Assembly (NCBI RefSeq): GCF_000003815.2
Contig: NC_049995.1
Location: 4,834,409-4,898,408, forward strand
Reading direction: 5' to 3'
Origin: Branchiostoma floridae
Lineage: Eukaryota; Chordata; Leptocardii; Amphioxiformes; Branchiostomatidae
DNA: 64,000 bases
The position numbers and the translations under genes were made by a program. Below the pieces are notes generated by a model. It did no database searches, had not been told where the DNA came from, and was given only the letters and a program-made list of their open reading frames with translations. Below are positions 12,149 through 26,300 of the stretch, piece after piece; positions within the stretch are counted from its first letter, which is position 1, and every line of letters begins with the position of its first letter.

Positions 12149-13701
12149 TCAATTTTTCCCTTTGAGGGATTTCATTTGTTCCTTATACCACTCGGGCGCA
12201 TCCGGATTATCCGCGCCACATCCGTGATGATCGTAACCGTACTCTACGGTCAACTCTTCATCCGCGGAGACAGGCTTGATGGTTCGGATACATTTGATGA
12301 ACCCGAACCTTGGGTGCTGGAAAAGATCGTACTTGGAATTCGGACAGAACGAGTGGTTGACTTTGTGTCCGAGGGAAGCGCGGTAATGTTTCGTGTCGTC
12401 GAACGGCGGAGGGACGTCGATCACGATTTCCTCGTCCAGAGAGATGGTGTTGCCGTTCTTGGCCCAGTCGCGAGCGTCCACCTCGGCGTGCGTCAGACGC
12501 AGCCCGTTGTAGAACGCCACCACTTTGTCCTCCTTGACTGGCACTTTCATAAAGAGGCCCTCTGAAGCACCTGCATTGAAAATAAATGTGGACATTATGT
12601 AGCTATTTTGTTCACTTAATAGAAACATTGTGGGACTAACTCCACTTGTACCCATTGATCCGTGATCTGTAAAAATTATGCAATTCAGCCTGTGGCTGCA
12701 ATCTGCTTTTTTTTACCTGATCATAAAAATCTGATAAACCATTAATTCATTTATCAATTCATTCATTCATTCACTTGTTCATCCATTCTGCTTGCTACCT
12801 GCATATCTCAATAGTACTTTGATCCAACACATCTTGTTTTTATAATAGTTGATATATTTCTTGAGGTATTGAAGTATAAACCTTCCAGTCCACCATACAA
12901 ATGCTGGAAAAAAACAACTACTAGTAAATATGCATGTCAAAACTAAATGAAAAAAGGGGTTTCAGTAACAGGTGTTTTGAGGACCATCATACAGAAAAAA
13001 ATTCTTACTACAAATGCTATTGTTTACCTACCTTGTATTGTAGATGCTCCAACATAAACCATTTGTTGTTCATATGGATCTGGTAGCTGCGGGTCGGAGG
13101 ATATACCGTCGCCTGTGGACACGTCGCACTTAAAGATCCCGCCGTCTGACACCATCTTAAACTGCGGCCTGTCTTGACTAATCCCGACCACTTCCGCCAG
13201 CTTACCCTTCACCATCTCCCCATCTACGAACGAACCAATCAGAGCGAGCTTCATATCCGGGTAGATGTATGCGATATTTTTCCCGCTCATTTCTCCTTCG
13301 TCGTTAACATCTCCGCAGATGCAGCCTCCATCTGCCGAGTAGATCCAACAGAACCCACACCTCACGCCGTCACTGTACTGTCCCCTAAACGTCAACTGTC
13401 CTTCGCTGTTGAACTCTTCCGCAGGCCCGTTTAACTCGCCGTCGATGTAAACCCCCTTCAGCACGCTACCGTCCTCGTACGTATAAAGCCCCTTCCCCTG
13501 CAACAACCCCCCGTCAAAACCCCCCTCTAGCTTGCTGCCGTCGTAAAAATGGAAGCACCCCTTGCCAGATTTGGCGCCGTGGTCAAAGTGACCTTCGAAC
13601 TTGTCGCCGGACGTGTAGGCGAGCGTGCAGTGCCCGTGAGGGAAACCTTCGTCGTCCACCGGACCCTGTAGCGTGTACTCTTCTTCTTCATCACTCTCCA
13701 T
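12149..13701 (-). CDS. SETD7: Histone-lysine N-methyltransferase SETD7 (SET7/9)
   Basis: Two coding exons, 13701-13032 and 12570-12149, give 363 residues; the human protein is 366. Residues 1-200 hold an acidic start (MESDEEEEY) followed by MORN-type repeats (YEDGSVLKGVYIDGELNGPA and similar). The second exon is the SET domain: GLF near its start, AFYNG, RDWAKNGNTISLDEE, the cofactor-binding NHSF motif and the terminal YGYDH. The order and spacing follow vertebrate SETD7, which mono-methylates H3K4 and many non-histone proteins. The intron is phase 1 (CAA G|GT...AG|GT GCT). The start codon lies two bases inside exon 2, after an acceptor at 13704-13705, so exon 1 is non-coding. No disabling change was seen. 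The MORN frame is also open upstream to 13866, but that part is intron. Confidence 0.95.
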
Positions 13702-13703
13702 GG

Positions 13704-15195
13704 CTGGGGACAGACATAGAATACAGTCTGTTGTACATTTGTAGGTTATGGTTATCACGTGCTGCACTAGTACTTGACAGGTGCTTAATGTGAAGCATGC
13801 TTTGCAACGGTAAAGGAAGGCAAAGGTAGTGTCATAGCCATATAGGGGCATTGGTTTGCTATCCACTGTGGGTATTGTGCTACCCTAGCCTTGTACTGGT
13901 GCTTTGCATGATAAACCTTTAACTTAAGGAAGGAAGGTAAATGTACTGTCATAGCCTTTTTTTTTAAGGCTGTAGGGGCATTTGTTTGTTATCCACTGTA
14001 TCTATTGGGCACAGCATTGGAAGGCAGAGCACATCCCGTTATTTCCAAGACCATGATTTACATGTACCTCCCCAAGCAATTCATTGTGTAATGTACCAAT
14101 TTTTTTTGCTCCTGTGTGGCGGGAGGAAAGTCATTTTAAGTATCTTCCCCTATGATACAACATCTGGCCAGGAATGTTTGGAATCGCATCTATCACCTCT
14201 TGATCTCATGTCCGTCATTCAGACTGTGCTGGAGCCATGAGCGAGATGCAATATGGGTTATGTGGCAAAGTTGTATGTGGGCCCCTGACTTGAACCCACA
14301 AAGAAGAAAAGGTAGGACTTTTTGTCTCCCTCTGCTTCCAAAAAAGAAGTCAAACCCAACCTGTTTAGAAATAGCCAACACTAGTATTAGAGTAGAATAT
14401 TGTTTATAACTGTTCATTGTCACTAGTATATCTACTATGTTTATACCATGCACTTGCAATTAGCCTTCGGGCATGAACTTGCAAATAAACTTCTTTATCA
14501 ATCATTTTGGGAGGTTACACCTTGTTTGTTTGTTTGTCTGTCTGTCTGCATTATCAAGTCAACACATAATGAATAATGCAATAAACAATATATGAACAGG
14601 TGCCAAAGGAGGGAAAAAGCATTCCTCCTTGCATTGATACATCAATAGCCACAAAAAAAACAAACCCACAATGTATCTCACCACACAGGGTAAAATATTG
14701 AATGTGACGTTTTGTTGTTAGTTTCAATTGGACTTGCCAAAAATTTTGACTGTACAGCATTAGTCGTTGTCAATCGACAAACATCAGCTGTTATTCACAT
14801 ATCCATATATGGAAGATAAGAGACAACCACAAGTGTAACAGGTGCATTGCTATCTGAAAAAGGGGAGATTCACTAACTATTGGTATAAGTATGTCTCTTT
14901 GAAAGCAATGGTAGATTAATATTAAAGCTACTACAATCCTGGAGTGTGCAAAAGTGATAATTCTTATCAATCCATGTTGTTTTAACAATCAGAAGCAGTA
15001 TTTTGCAATATGGCTGCAGCCAAAGAACGCACCCGTGAACCACTAGTGAACTTTCCCTAACAGCTGAGTAGGGTAGGGCCCCAACATATCTCAGTCGTCA
15101 TGTACTTCTTAGTCCTTCAACAGCTTGTCAGATAGAAACTATCGACATTTCTGTATAGAATACTAGATATATTATCATAATTTGTATTTACTTAC
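13704..15195 (-). other. First intron of SETD7 (5' UTR intron)
   Basis: Runs from the donor at 15195 (GCGG|GTAAGT) to the acceptor at 13704 (CCCCAG|CC). It contains a tttg/tctg microsatellite at about 14522-14550. Open frames at 14193-14988 on both strands show no domain or splice support. Confidence 0.55.
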
Positions 15196-15290
15196 CCGCT
15201 TGCGCCAGCTTTAAGGTAAGAAAGGACGAAAATTGTGAGAAATCCTCACTCCTGCTTCTGCACGGCAGCCATGATGGAAGGGTTAAAGGT
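15196..15290 (-). promoter_or_regulatory. Putative non-coding first exon of SETD7 with a short uORF
   Basis: A GC-richer island ends in a strong donor (AAGCGG|GTAAGT, minus strand) that would splice to the acceptor at 13704, two bases before the SETD7 ATG. It contains ATG GCT GCC ... TGA at 15272-15246, an eight-codon upstream reading frame. The transcription start is not visible, so the left bound near 15290 is approximate and inclusion of the uORF in the mRNA is inference. Confidence 0.5.
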
Positions 15291-16043
15291 CATTTCAAGA
15301 CCCCATAGAAGCACGCGCAGTTATTTGCCTGGTGAGCACTGGGTTGATGGTCATCAGGCAAATTCTAAGCATTTCCCGAGATCGGAAAAGTGTAAACGAA
15401 TTTCATAAGTTATGGTTTGGAGAGAGCCAGCATGTGTATTTGTATGGAAATCTTGGACTGTAACTTTGAGAAGCAATAAAAACAACTTTCTGGACACAAA
15501 AAAGGTCTTTGAATTCATACGTAAAGATTGAACAACGCAAATACTAGTGTACACTAATCCTTTAGGTATTGTATAACCTCGTTGGTATGGAGAAAGGTAT
15601 TCATTTAACAACAGACTTTTATTTATTGCATCGATACAAACTGACACACGTTAATAGTAGTCTGTAAAATGTTACAGTATTAATTCAATTGGTCCTATTA
15701 TTATTTGCAAATGGGGGATGACAGCTGTTGTGCTTTCCTCCTGTCACGACTAACCTTCTACTTTTTAGTAATAACCGCCCGTTTCAGATACTACCTGGTG
15801 TCGAACTATCCCCGCTGGAAAATAGTGGTAAAGAAAGCATATATTTTTAAGTAAAAACATACAAGAACATATGCAAGCACACGACTCAAAAATTGGTTTT
15901 ATTTCATTCAATACGAAACCTCAAACAGCAGTAACCTTATTTAGGCAAGGGCACAATTTGTAATACATCATCATCCTACATTAGAAAAATGTTTCGGTGA
16001 GGAAGTTTTTCCAGTGCGTCTTATCCTTCATGGCTCACATTAA
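15291..16043. other. Intergenic spacer between SETD7 and the giant gene
   Basis: Upstream side of SETD7 and downstream side of the giant minus-strand gene (stop at 16527). No exon found; the frame at 15354-15647 has no supporting features. Confidence 0.4.
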
Positions 16044-16143
16044 NNNNNNNNNNNNNNNNNNNNNNNNNNNNNNNNNNNNNNNNNNNNNNNNNNNNNNNNN
16101 NNNNNNNNNNNNNNNNNNNNNNNNNNNNNNNNNNNNNNNNNNN
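16044..16143. other. Assembly gap (100 N)
   Basis: Exactly 100 Ns, a conventional gap of unknown true size. It lies 0.4 kb beyond the stop codon of the giant gene, in its 3' UTR or in the spacer. Confidence 0.99.
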
Positions 16144-16526
16144 AGCAAAGAGTTAGGGGTCAATGAAGTTAAATGAAATGGTGTGGGTTAAAGTAATCCT
16201 ATTGGAAGATACTGAGTGGGTCTAAGCTGTTGCTCATGAAATTCAATACCATCTGAGCAATTTCGGTGCAAAACATGTACAATTTAGAGTGCAAACTGTC
16301 AGAAAGACCTTAATATTAGATATCAAAAGAAACGAGATAATTTTTGATGTAGTATTTTGTATAATGTTCACACACGAGCATGAAAATTTACAACCTGTAA
16401 GGTAACTTCTTTCAGATTTATCCAAAGCAAAGCAAGCAAGCAAGTCAGTTATAGTGTCGACACTTTATGACATGGATTAAAATAATTTGAGAAAAAAAAA
16501 CGTTCAAAATTCCTTGGTATGGAAGC

Positions 16527-17386
16527 TTAGACGTTGGTCTTAGTGGTCACGATTCCGGGGAGCCTTACGAAATGCTCGAATTCTGCGCGGTCCTTTGGAG
16601 CACTTTTATCAGGAGCCGCTAGAGGGGGCAGATGTTTCGGCTGTTTCGGCACCTTCCTCTCAGCGTCTGGTGCGTCTGGGTCCTACAGTGTGAGGATATA
16701 CAAAGTTTTGAAATAAGAAATTTGAGTATTGTCTCTCACCTGCTTACGTTTTGAAGTAGTAAGCAGCACTCCAGTCAGAAGTTCTTGATAGACATCGAAA
16801 CGTAAGCAGGTGATACGAATAAATGATTGTGTAAAAGAAAACTCTAATAGCATAGGTGTGGCACTGTTAATATAAGTTAGAAAAGTTTAGTGCAGTGTCA
16901 CATTGTCCTCGTCTGTCAAAAACCAAATTGAAAAAAATAGCATATGTTAAAGCGTAGTTTAGCAGATGATATGCATATGGTTACGTATGAAGTCATTGTT
17001 TGAGAAACGTTCGCGACAGTTGACTACTCACAATCTGAACATTGCCTTTATGTTCTCAATAATGAGTCACCGGCACCATGTTGGATCTATTCACCTCATT
17101 AACATGCTGTCGGTGACTGTGGCTTACAGAGACATACACTAACATTTCAATCTGTATGCAAGAATGTTATATGGAAGTATAAACTATTTACTACGTGTAA
17201 ACAAGGCAATATGTGTTTACCACATGGCGGAACTCCACCTCCTGTACCTCCTCCTCCCAAGCGCGCATCACCTCGTTGAAGGACCTCTTCCCGTCTGTCA
17301 CATTCCCAGTCTTCCGTTTCTGGTTGTGGAACATAGATTGCCCATCAGATGATGACAAGTCTTTAAGTCCAATCGGACGTTCCTTC
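16527..17386 (-). other. Giant gene exons 57-58: cytoplasmic tail and stop
   Basis: Exons 17221-17386 and 16527-16682. Exon 57 starts in phase 2 and joins the CC left by exon 56. The tail is hydrophilic, with a charged helix (RAWEEEVQEVEF) and a Pro/Lys-rich stretch (KVPKQPKHLPPLAAP). It ends in -KTNV. Thr at -2 and Val at 0 fit a class I PDZ ligand; this is inference. No kinase or other enzymatic domain is present. Confidence 0.8.
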
Positions 17387-20300
17387 CTGAAATACATAGA
17401 AAAACAACATTTTTATGGCTTGAAGCTTGTTTGCTTTCACTTTTCACGTCATTGAGTAAAAGCAATTTTTCCATTTAATCCTTCTACTGAAGCACCTTTT
17501 ACTGCCAGGACCAACTGAAATTATCTAAAGATATACTTTGAGGTTTGAAATATCTTGGCAGATATTAAACGAAGAGTGAGATAATGATTCATTAAAACGT
17601 ACAGATTCCAGAAGAGTTTAAAGGTTACTTAAAGGCAATCTGTAATCTCGAGACAATGAAAAGACGTAAGAAATATTCAGAGATAAATACACCCTGAAAC
17701 AAACGGTTTACTACGCAGGTTTAGATAGAATTAAGGGGAAATATTCTTACGGGATCGGGCCGACTTTCCGTTTCAACTCTTGCTTTTTGACCCACATCTT
17801 GTAGATGACGAGCAGGATCATCAGTGCGACTAGACAGCCAACGACGATCCCTACTATCTCCCCTAACGTCAGGCCATTACAGGGCCATCCGGGCTCACAG
17901 TGGCAGACATAACCATTGACTTGGTCGATGCAGGTGTAGTTGTGTGGACAGGGGTTGGGTACGCAGTCGTTAGGGTTGATCTCGCAGTATCTTCCCTCGA
18001 AGCCAGCCGTGCAGTTGCACGTGTACTCATGGAAGCCATCACTGCGGGCTTGGTCTTCACAATCTGGATCCTCATCGGGTCCGACACATCTTCCCCCATT
18101 CACACATGGATTCTCGAGGACGTGGATAACTACCGTCACGAGCTTGGACCTCGCACCGAACGCATCCTCGGCGTAGACCTTCACCGTGTCCTCTCCGAAG
18201 AAGTGTTGGTCGGGAGTGTACGTCACAGCGGCAACGACCCAGTTCAGGAGGTTTGGTGAGTGTGGCAGTGTTATACCACACGGGTAGGGGATAGCAGGGC
18301 CTACCCAGGACGTGTTGAAAACATCTTCCCATTCTCTCCTCTTTGCTTCCATAGACATCGTGCAGTTTTCTTCACCGAAACGAATGTCCCGTACCCTGTT
18401 GCCAACTTCAATGGAGCCATTGGAAGGTGACTTGATGTGAAGAGTTAGTGCATCGTAGGCATCAACATCGAAGGATCCGGCCACAAACTTCAGCACCTCG
18501 AAGTCAACGTTCTCGGGATGGTTTTCTTCCACGGTTAGATGCAGTGAGCCTGATTCCTGTAGCTTCTCCTCTCCCTCGTGTACTACAAACGGCTGAGGAT
18601 GGTCATTCTCAGCCCCAACATCTATGACGATCGTCGTAGTTGTGGACAGTAGAGAGAAGTCTGCACGCGACTCGGATATAGTTATAGGGATTTCTTTCGT
18701 ACCCGAAAAGTCTAGAGCTGGTGTGTACCGCAACAGGCCATGCTCGTCCAATTCCAGCATGTCCTCAGAGTTCTTCTTCTGGGGGCAAAGAGTATGTAAT
18801 TGTGAGGAGCAATATATGTATTGCAAAAATGATCAATAATACCATTGACATTGTTGATGCATTTGCCTAATCGTCATTTTAAGTATAGAATCATAGCGTA
18901 TGTAACCACATCTTGCAGCAATTAACATTAACGCTATCCGTTACATTTCATCTGACCCTTTCCTCCCTAATGACCTCAATGAATTTGAGCTGATTTGAGC
19001 TTCTCATGAATAAATAAATGTTAAAAACCGCCAAGATATGACTTAGTGGTACATGGTATTGATCTAATTAATATCTACCTGTTGTTGATTCACCTGGAAG
19101 ATCAAGTCATCATCCTCTGGGTCTTCAGCGATGAGCTGAGAGACAAGAGTGCCCTCATCTTCGTCCATGTGCATTCGTGTCGGAGACAGTAGGACAGGTG
19201 GCAGGTTTTGGAAGGTAGAGTTGATAATGACGACAGCAAACTGGGAGGAGCCTGAGAAGTAACGCTGCTCGCTTCGCTTGTAACGGCTATATGTGCCCGT
19301 GGTGGAGCACAGCTGGAATTAAAGGACAACATTTTCATGATTATTTTTCTCTAATGGAATGTGTTATCAAACTAGCCGATCATCGCAGTAACATCTTAAT
19401 CTGTTAGATTGATCCATTTATTTTCATTTTCTGTGCATAAGAAATGGTGGAATTAAGTGCCACTGTAATACAATATAGACATTACCTGAACAGTGAGACG
19501 TCCTTTTAGCGTGCTGTTGTCCGATGCTTGAGGATTGTCAGCACAAGTGCCGTTAACGTCCTTCCAATTTTCTTTTTCTACATAAAGTCGCAAGCACAAA
19601 TTGATTAATCACACACAACATTGTAAATAAGTTGTGAGTCAGACCCTTTTTAAAAGGACATGCATGTACATTTGGATGTTAAGTATGAGGTATACCTAAC
19701 AATCTAGAGGCTGTATCATACCATCTTGTAAAGTAGAAAAATTACTGAGGATATTGTTTGGCAAGACATTTTAAAGTATTTCAAAGTGTGTAGGGTCCTA
19801 CGTTTTCATATCAACTAGAGTTCTGGACCCCATACCTACGTAAAATAGATCATGTGCAATGACTCAACATTTACATATTTTTTTGCAAAGGGATATCTAC
19901 TGGGAAAAGAATGCTACCGAAATATCAAAAAATCATTTAAAAAATCCGTTGTTACTTTCTTGAGTTATACTCCTCGGTAATTTTGAGCAAATACGACCCT
20001 CCAATTTCATAACTAGCCGCTAGCTACAAGCCCAGGCTAAAGCCTTTCCAAGCACAAGCTTTCTTAAGCCCGAAAATGGTTACAATACATCTTGTTCAGA
20101 ATGTGAATGAAGCCAAGGAAAGGCCGTCACACGCCACAGACACACTAAGCTAGGAACTAAGCCACCCAGCCGTTCTTGAGTTATATTGTTGATAGACACA
20201 TATACAGACTGACAAACGCTACTAAAAATATAACCTCCATGAATATTTCATGGCAAAGGTGTACTGTACAGGCTTAAAAGCCTGATCAGGAAAAATGTTA

Positions 20301-23300
20301 TCACCTGGGTCCCAGAACACGACTGCTGGCACCTCATCTCTCACTAGAGCGGAGTCATTGAAAGTTACGGTGACTGTTAATGGCGTATCGAGCTCCTCCC
20401 CACCAATAGACGACACGAAGAATGATTTACCAAGCATTCTTCGGACCCTGTGAACAATAAGTATTGATGAGTTTCTGATGAGACATTTGTATGCTCAGTG
20501 CACATGGTGCTTTGAGCCGAACAATCAATGGTTGGGCGTGACAAATGACTTTGCCGACAGATAAACCTACGTATCTTGATTATTATCATTTACAATCATA
20601 CCCCCTTTGCATTGCTGATAGTTTTTGCTACAATTAAGTAGATGTGTCACCACAAAACGGTGTTGGTAGAAAGTTTAGCACCAGCTCACTCAGAGCCCTA
20701 GTGTTCGAATCATGAATGTACAGTCATGATAGTACATAGGATTCAAAGAGTTTGACATATCATTGAACAGGAGTTTCAATGATGATATGTGATACAATGG
20801 AATTAACAAAGTGACATCGTAAATACGATCAATCGAAATCAAATTTGCACATTATTTTGCAAGCTTTATGCATATCTACTAAACTATCTACCTATGCCTC
20901 GCAGATAAAATACTTGTATTTGCATGCTGAAATTACAAATGAAAATGTTATACTTTTCACTCTCATATTCTTTGTTACCTGTTTCTCAGGAATCTGTCCG
21001 TCTGGTGTATTGTAAAAGCAGGGTTAGTGATGTAGGGGGTACTGGATGTGTACATTCTGGTGACGTCATGGTCTGTAAGAATACCTGCTCCAATAGCTCC
21101 AGGATTCGAAAGCTGACCTGCAGGATAGTATCATAAGATAATTTTACTGTAATTATTTTGCAATCTTTCTGTCAAGTTCATTATGTGATATGGTATTGTT
21201 GCCACGTCAGTATTGATGTATTTTATAATGGCGGACAACATAAATAAAAGCCAATAAAATTGTTAAGCTAAGTTTGGATTCAAATAAAGTAAAAGAAAAA
21301 AATCAAATAAGGTTAAACATCATAGATTGGTATGGAGATCTAATTTTAGAATCACAGATTGAGCTACAATACTTTTATGTAAGCACGTTAGCTACAAACT
21401 AAGAACTAAGAATATGTAGAGAAAACGGGCTATGTTCCATATAACGTAGCAAGCCCGATAAAATGTCCCAATTTATGTATGTTAGCTAATGAACTGAGTT
21501 AAGTATCCAAGTACCCACCCCTTTACTTCCATGACGACTTCCATGACATGGAAGACTGCGTTTGAATCGACAAACTTGTCTTAGAGATGTGTTAATTATT
21601 CAAATTTGGACGGGAAAGGTGTATACATATTTAACAGGTGTAAGATTTTGGCGAAGTGAGGCTAAACCACAATATATAGTACATACAAATTTTCAATGCG
21701 CGAGCAATGGATAAAAGATAATGGAAATACCTTGACGTTTTGATATGATGACGGAGTAGTTGTCAGATTGTTGACCATGTACCAACACCATGTCACCAGC
21801 AGATCCATTTGTAAAACTAAGCAGGTTGTCCTCAGGCCCTAATGTGTCACAAGTCGTGGTCGTAAGTGACACATTACTCGCAATATATGCTATTATAATA
21901 CATAAGCGTAATGATAAAAATAGATGTAATTAAAAAGATGAAACTCATCCTAGGAATGGTAATTGTAAAGTAGTAGCATTTAAAACGAACAGACTGTTAG
22001 ATGCTGATGTTAACGTGATTGTTTAAAACGCCGACTTAACACCTATATAAAAGAAAATGTCGAATAATTGCAATTATATATAGCCCTAACGCAAAGAAAA
22101 ACATCAGTAGTAACTTAGTTGCCAAAGAAAGCATTAATTTGTCTTTTTGTGAAATAGGACACTTACTTATTATTGTTCGTTTCTTCACGACGATGTCCTT
22201 ACACTTGTGACCAGCATGGCAAGCCGTCAGACTAGCGAGTAACGTTCTAAAGAGACATAAATGCAACATGCAGTATGCTGAAATTTTATTTAGTATGATT
22301 CCAAATCTTTGTTATGGTCGTAGAGCGAAAAAAACGTTGAAAATAAACTTAAAGAAAGAAAAGCATGAATATATTCCACATACGATACTGTGACTTTTCC
22401 ATTCATGTCTTATTTGCAATGAGAGCAAAAATCAGACCATAGAATATCATCGTGTGTATCCGATGATAGGTGAAATAGACCCAAATGACTTTTTTTTACG
22501 CTTGGTGAAGCCACACCTATTGCTCGAAAAGAGTTAAATACGTCTCATGTCGGTAATATTTACTCTTAAGAGGTAGTTCTTGTTGTGCGCTTATTTAGAT
22601 AAATTTAAGTCCCTAAACGATATAAAAATCACGTATAAAAATATATATGTATTTCACCTGCCAGGTTCCACGTAAAACTTGTTGTGTTTGCTGACTTTCC
22701 AACCGTCTGTACGACTTGGCAGGTCCGAGATGTTGACCTTTGACCTCCCAAACGACAGTTCACCTTCCAACACCTGCACCCATCCGGACTCGTTATACCC
22801 CACCTGCGTCTGGGGAATGACGTCACCACGGCTGTCCATTGAAGTCCCCACACTGAACTCTGTAAGAGTATAATATTGCATTGAGTGCATTTGCTCGTGT
22901 TATTTTTGTATGCAGGAAAGGCTAACCCTGGCATGGGAAAGACAAACCTCGAGACAACTCTATATCTTCAAGGCTATCTTGCCCCCCCCCCCTAACGACC
23001 TGGAGGTCAAGGGACTAGGTAGGTAGGCATTTTTGTATATCTTTCCCAGATTTTCTTACACCAGCTTGTCATAGCGGCAAACACAATAACATCAGCCGTA
23101 AATAGTTTCATCAGCTTGATACATCAATTGAACAAAGTCCTTCCTTTAATTCTTCAGTAAACGTTTCGTCGATCATTTGTCGCCTTCATCAGTACCACAA
23201 GATGTCAAATGATAAAGTAAGTTACGTCACAATACAATAGGTTAAGTTCGGATAGCACTAACTTTGTCTAGTTCATATCGCACCGATGATATTTGTTTCA

Positions 23301-26300
23301 TTTGTACTGATGGAGGCGACAGGTAGTTATCGAAATGTTTACTGAAAAGGAAGGTTGTGAAACGACGAAGACTTTGTTCAACAATAACATCAGAGAAATA
23401 AAAAAAATAGTTTCTTTAAAGATCTTTAAAGGTTTGTTGTTTGTTTTGTTTTTAATCTTTATTTTACTAGGGTAAACATGCGAGCTGGATACAATGGGTA
23501 ATGTAGATATAGGATAGGACCGTACCATAGTTGTTCACAGAGTCGTCCTGAACCCTTGTCCAGGTAATGCCCATCTGGTTCTGATCTCCGCACAGTTCGA
23601 CAGAGCTGTTGAAAGTCACGTTTCTCTCCACGTGCTTCACGCATGACGTGGTGGTGTTGCTGGTACTGGTGTCCGGTGGGTCGAGCAATACAGTCACTCC
23701 TGTGAAAGAGTCAAAACTCTTGCAAAAAGATCTGCTGTATTTTCTCATTGCAGACCCAACGAGAATATGTTGGAAATTATCCGGGTGCTTAATCTAAATG
23801 CGTCCGCACATTCGTCAGGTATTTTGTTAAAAAACTGTCAGATATACCTGGTTTGATACTTTTCAAACACACACACATAAACATGATACATAAAACACTG
23901 TGACTTAAATCAAATCTAAATTGCTATAATGCATTGTCGTATGAATTATCCATCTTATAAGAGTCAAACAGGTAAATTTAGTTCAAGTAACAAAGCAAGT
24001 TATTACTGACCACTGGTTGAGTTCTCACTGACCAGACCAGCGCCGTTGACCAACCTCACAGTGACGTAATAGGTCTCTTTGTTACTTAGCTTTCCCGCTA
24101 GTTTGTTGCTGTGGAGTAAGTGTTGATCTGGTCCAACTGATGTGTAGTTTTGAATGTCCGTTTGTCCAGGGCTTGTGCCAACCGCCCATTGGCACTCCAC
24201 TATCTGTGAACGACAGGGGTAAAATAGGGTTACGACAAAACTGTTCTTTTATGTTTCATGGTAATCTTCTAACCTCCAAGCAGATCCTACGGTAGCATAA
24301 GATAGTATCAAACGCTGGCAGAGGAGTGAAGCCGGCTTAGGAGTGTTACGCTACCGGAACCCCCTCCGACTCCCTTTGGTTGGCTATACTCCTTGGCCAG
24401 CTTTAATACTAACTGGTATGTCACCGTATGAGCTGCTTGGAGATTAGTTTCATGGGAGTTTGTGGAGTATTGTGTTTTGTGTGTCTGTGTTTGTTTACAG
24501 TTTGTTTGCGTTGTAATTAATGTCAGAAAAGCCGTAGAGTATAGACGTTACTGTCAAAGTCTTGAAGGAGAAACAGGTGACAGCAGAAGACACCACTCAA
24601 AGACTTATCAAACGTGGGATTTTCAAACGTCTACATACTATTAGTCTACAAATTCATGATCACCGCTTAATTATAAATTATGATTTGTATTTACGCAGCT
24701 TGAACAGTAAGTTATCCTTCTAACTGTCGCACCTCGCTCTCTATGTCGTAGCCCTCCCAGCGCACAGCTATGGTGCTGTTGTCACCCTGGTAACTAGTGG
24801 GCTCGTCCGGTGACCAGGACATATCCACGTGGAAGAGGTTCTCAACAACCGGCGGCGTCACGTCTATGTAGATCCCGTTAGAAGACGCAGTGGCAACCCT
24901 ACCGGAACCTTCAAGAAAATCATCGAAACGTCACATCAGAGTCACAACGAGGTAATCACTATGTCAGTGCATTTCTATACCTAGCCTTTATGTCCACTAT
25001 ATGTAAAACATTTAACTTAAGCTTTAATTAAGCATCATCCCTTACCTAGCATTATTTCTGAAAAACATTAGAAAACTCAAATGCTTGATAAGAAAAGAAA
25101 TATTCGAAAAAAGACTAATGTCTTACCAGCAACCGCTCTGACAGTGAGGTAGTACAGCGCCGGTACGAGAGTGTTGTTGTCGCTGTTTTCCATGAAGGAG
25201 AATGGTGTCAGGTCTAAACCTGTGAGATGTATCTGATGTACGTACGTACGGTCTTCCTCACAACCCTGATCACAACCAAGTAAGTCGCATTTTCCGGAGC
25301 ATGGGATGCATGGCTTGACAACCTGTGTGTGTGTGTTTGGGGGTTCAAAGGGCAGGTTTAGTGACAATAAACTTTGTGCATGTATGTAATGTTTATCTTT
25401 GATAGCTATAAAGTATATTATTACTTATTAGTCAATGCAGCATTGAATTAAAATGTAAACTGTAGAATTTTGGACCTAACCCGAACTTATATCGTAGATA
25501 CCAAACGTCTTATAATTTACCTAATAAACCCTTCTATCAATAATTTGTTACACCATCGTGGACTACCCAAACCATTTTCTGTGATTTGCTTGCTTTGTTA
25601 TTGTATTTGTCTTTGCCAGGTGTAATTTATGTGTTTGTTTTCTTGAGAGGTGATGTTGATATTATCTGGTGGATACAGTACATCACCTCTGCGTCCTAGC
25701 CTGTACTTTCCTTTGTTGATCAATAAAAAAATTACCATGTAACTTATTGTAAATAATAATTGTTAACCCCCTACCTCTCTGAATGGTGCGACATCATCCA
25801 GCAGTCTTGCCGAGCCCACAGCGGCCTCGAACCTCACTACCGCGTGGTCGCCATTTCTGAACGGCTTCCCGTATAGACATAGGCTGTTGGAATCTTGTGG
25901 GAGGCTATCCATGAAATGCAGAAACAAAAATTATGATGATTTCCTTCGTAAACATGTCGATCAGGAAACTAAATCACCCCAAGTAAATCACGTTTTAGTT
26001 TTCGGGTAGAAGAGGGGATAAGGTCCCCCCCCCCCACACACACACAAAATATTATAACTAAAAACCAAAAGCCATACCTAACATAACGGAATAAAGCAGC
26101 CGTCGTTGGCGGTTCAAACGGGTCCACTAACTCCGGAATCCAGTCCTGCTTGTTCCAGGTGCTGAGAATCAGCTTTGTTGTCGGGCCTAAGGTCGGGATG
26201 CCGGTCAAAACTGCTCTTGGCTGGCCGTCGATATCCAGTCTCAATGATCGGTACACCTGGGGAAATAAAACATACAAGTATGACCAAATAAAGATGAATG

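Noticed and set aside
12176..12565. 129-codon plus-strand frame
   Set aside because: Antisense shadow of the SETD7 SET-domain exon.
17869..18332. Frames on both strands overlapping the EGF exon
   Set aside because: Shadows of exon 56 of the giant gene, whose frame carries the EGF cysteines and TM helix.
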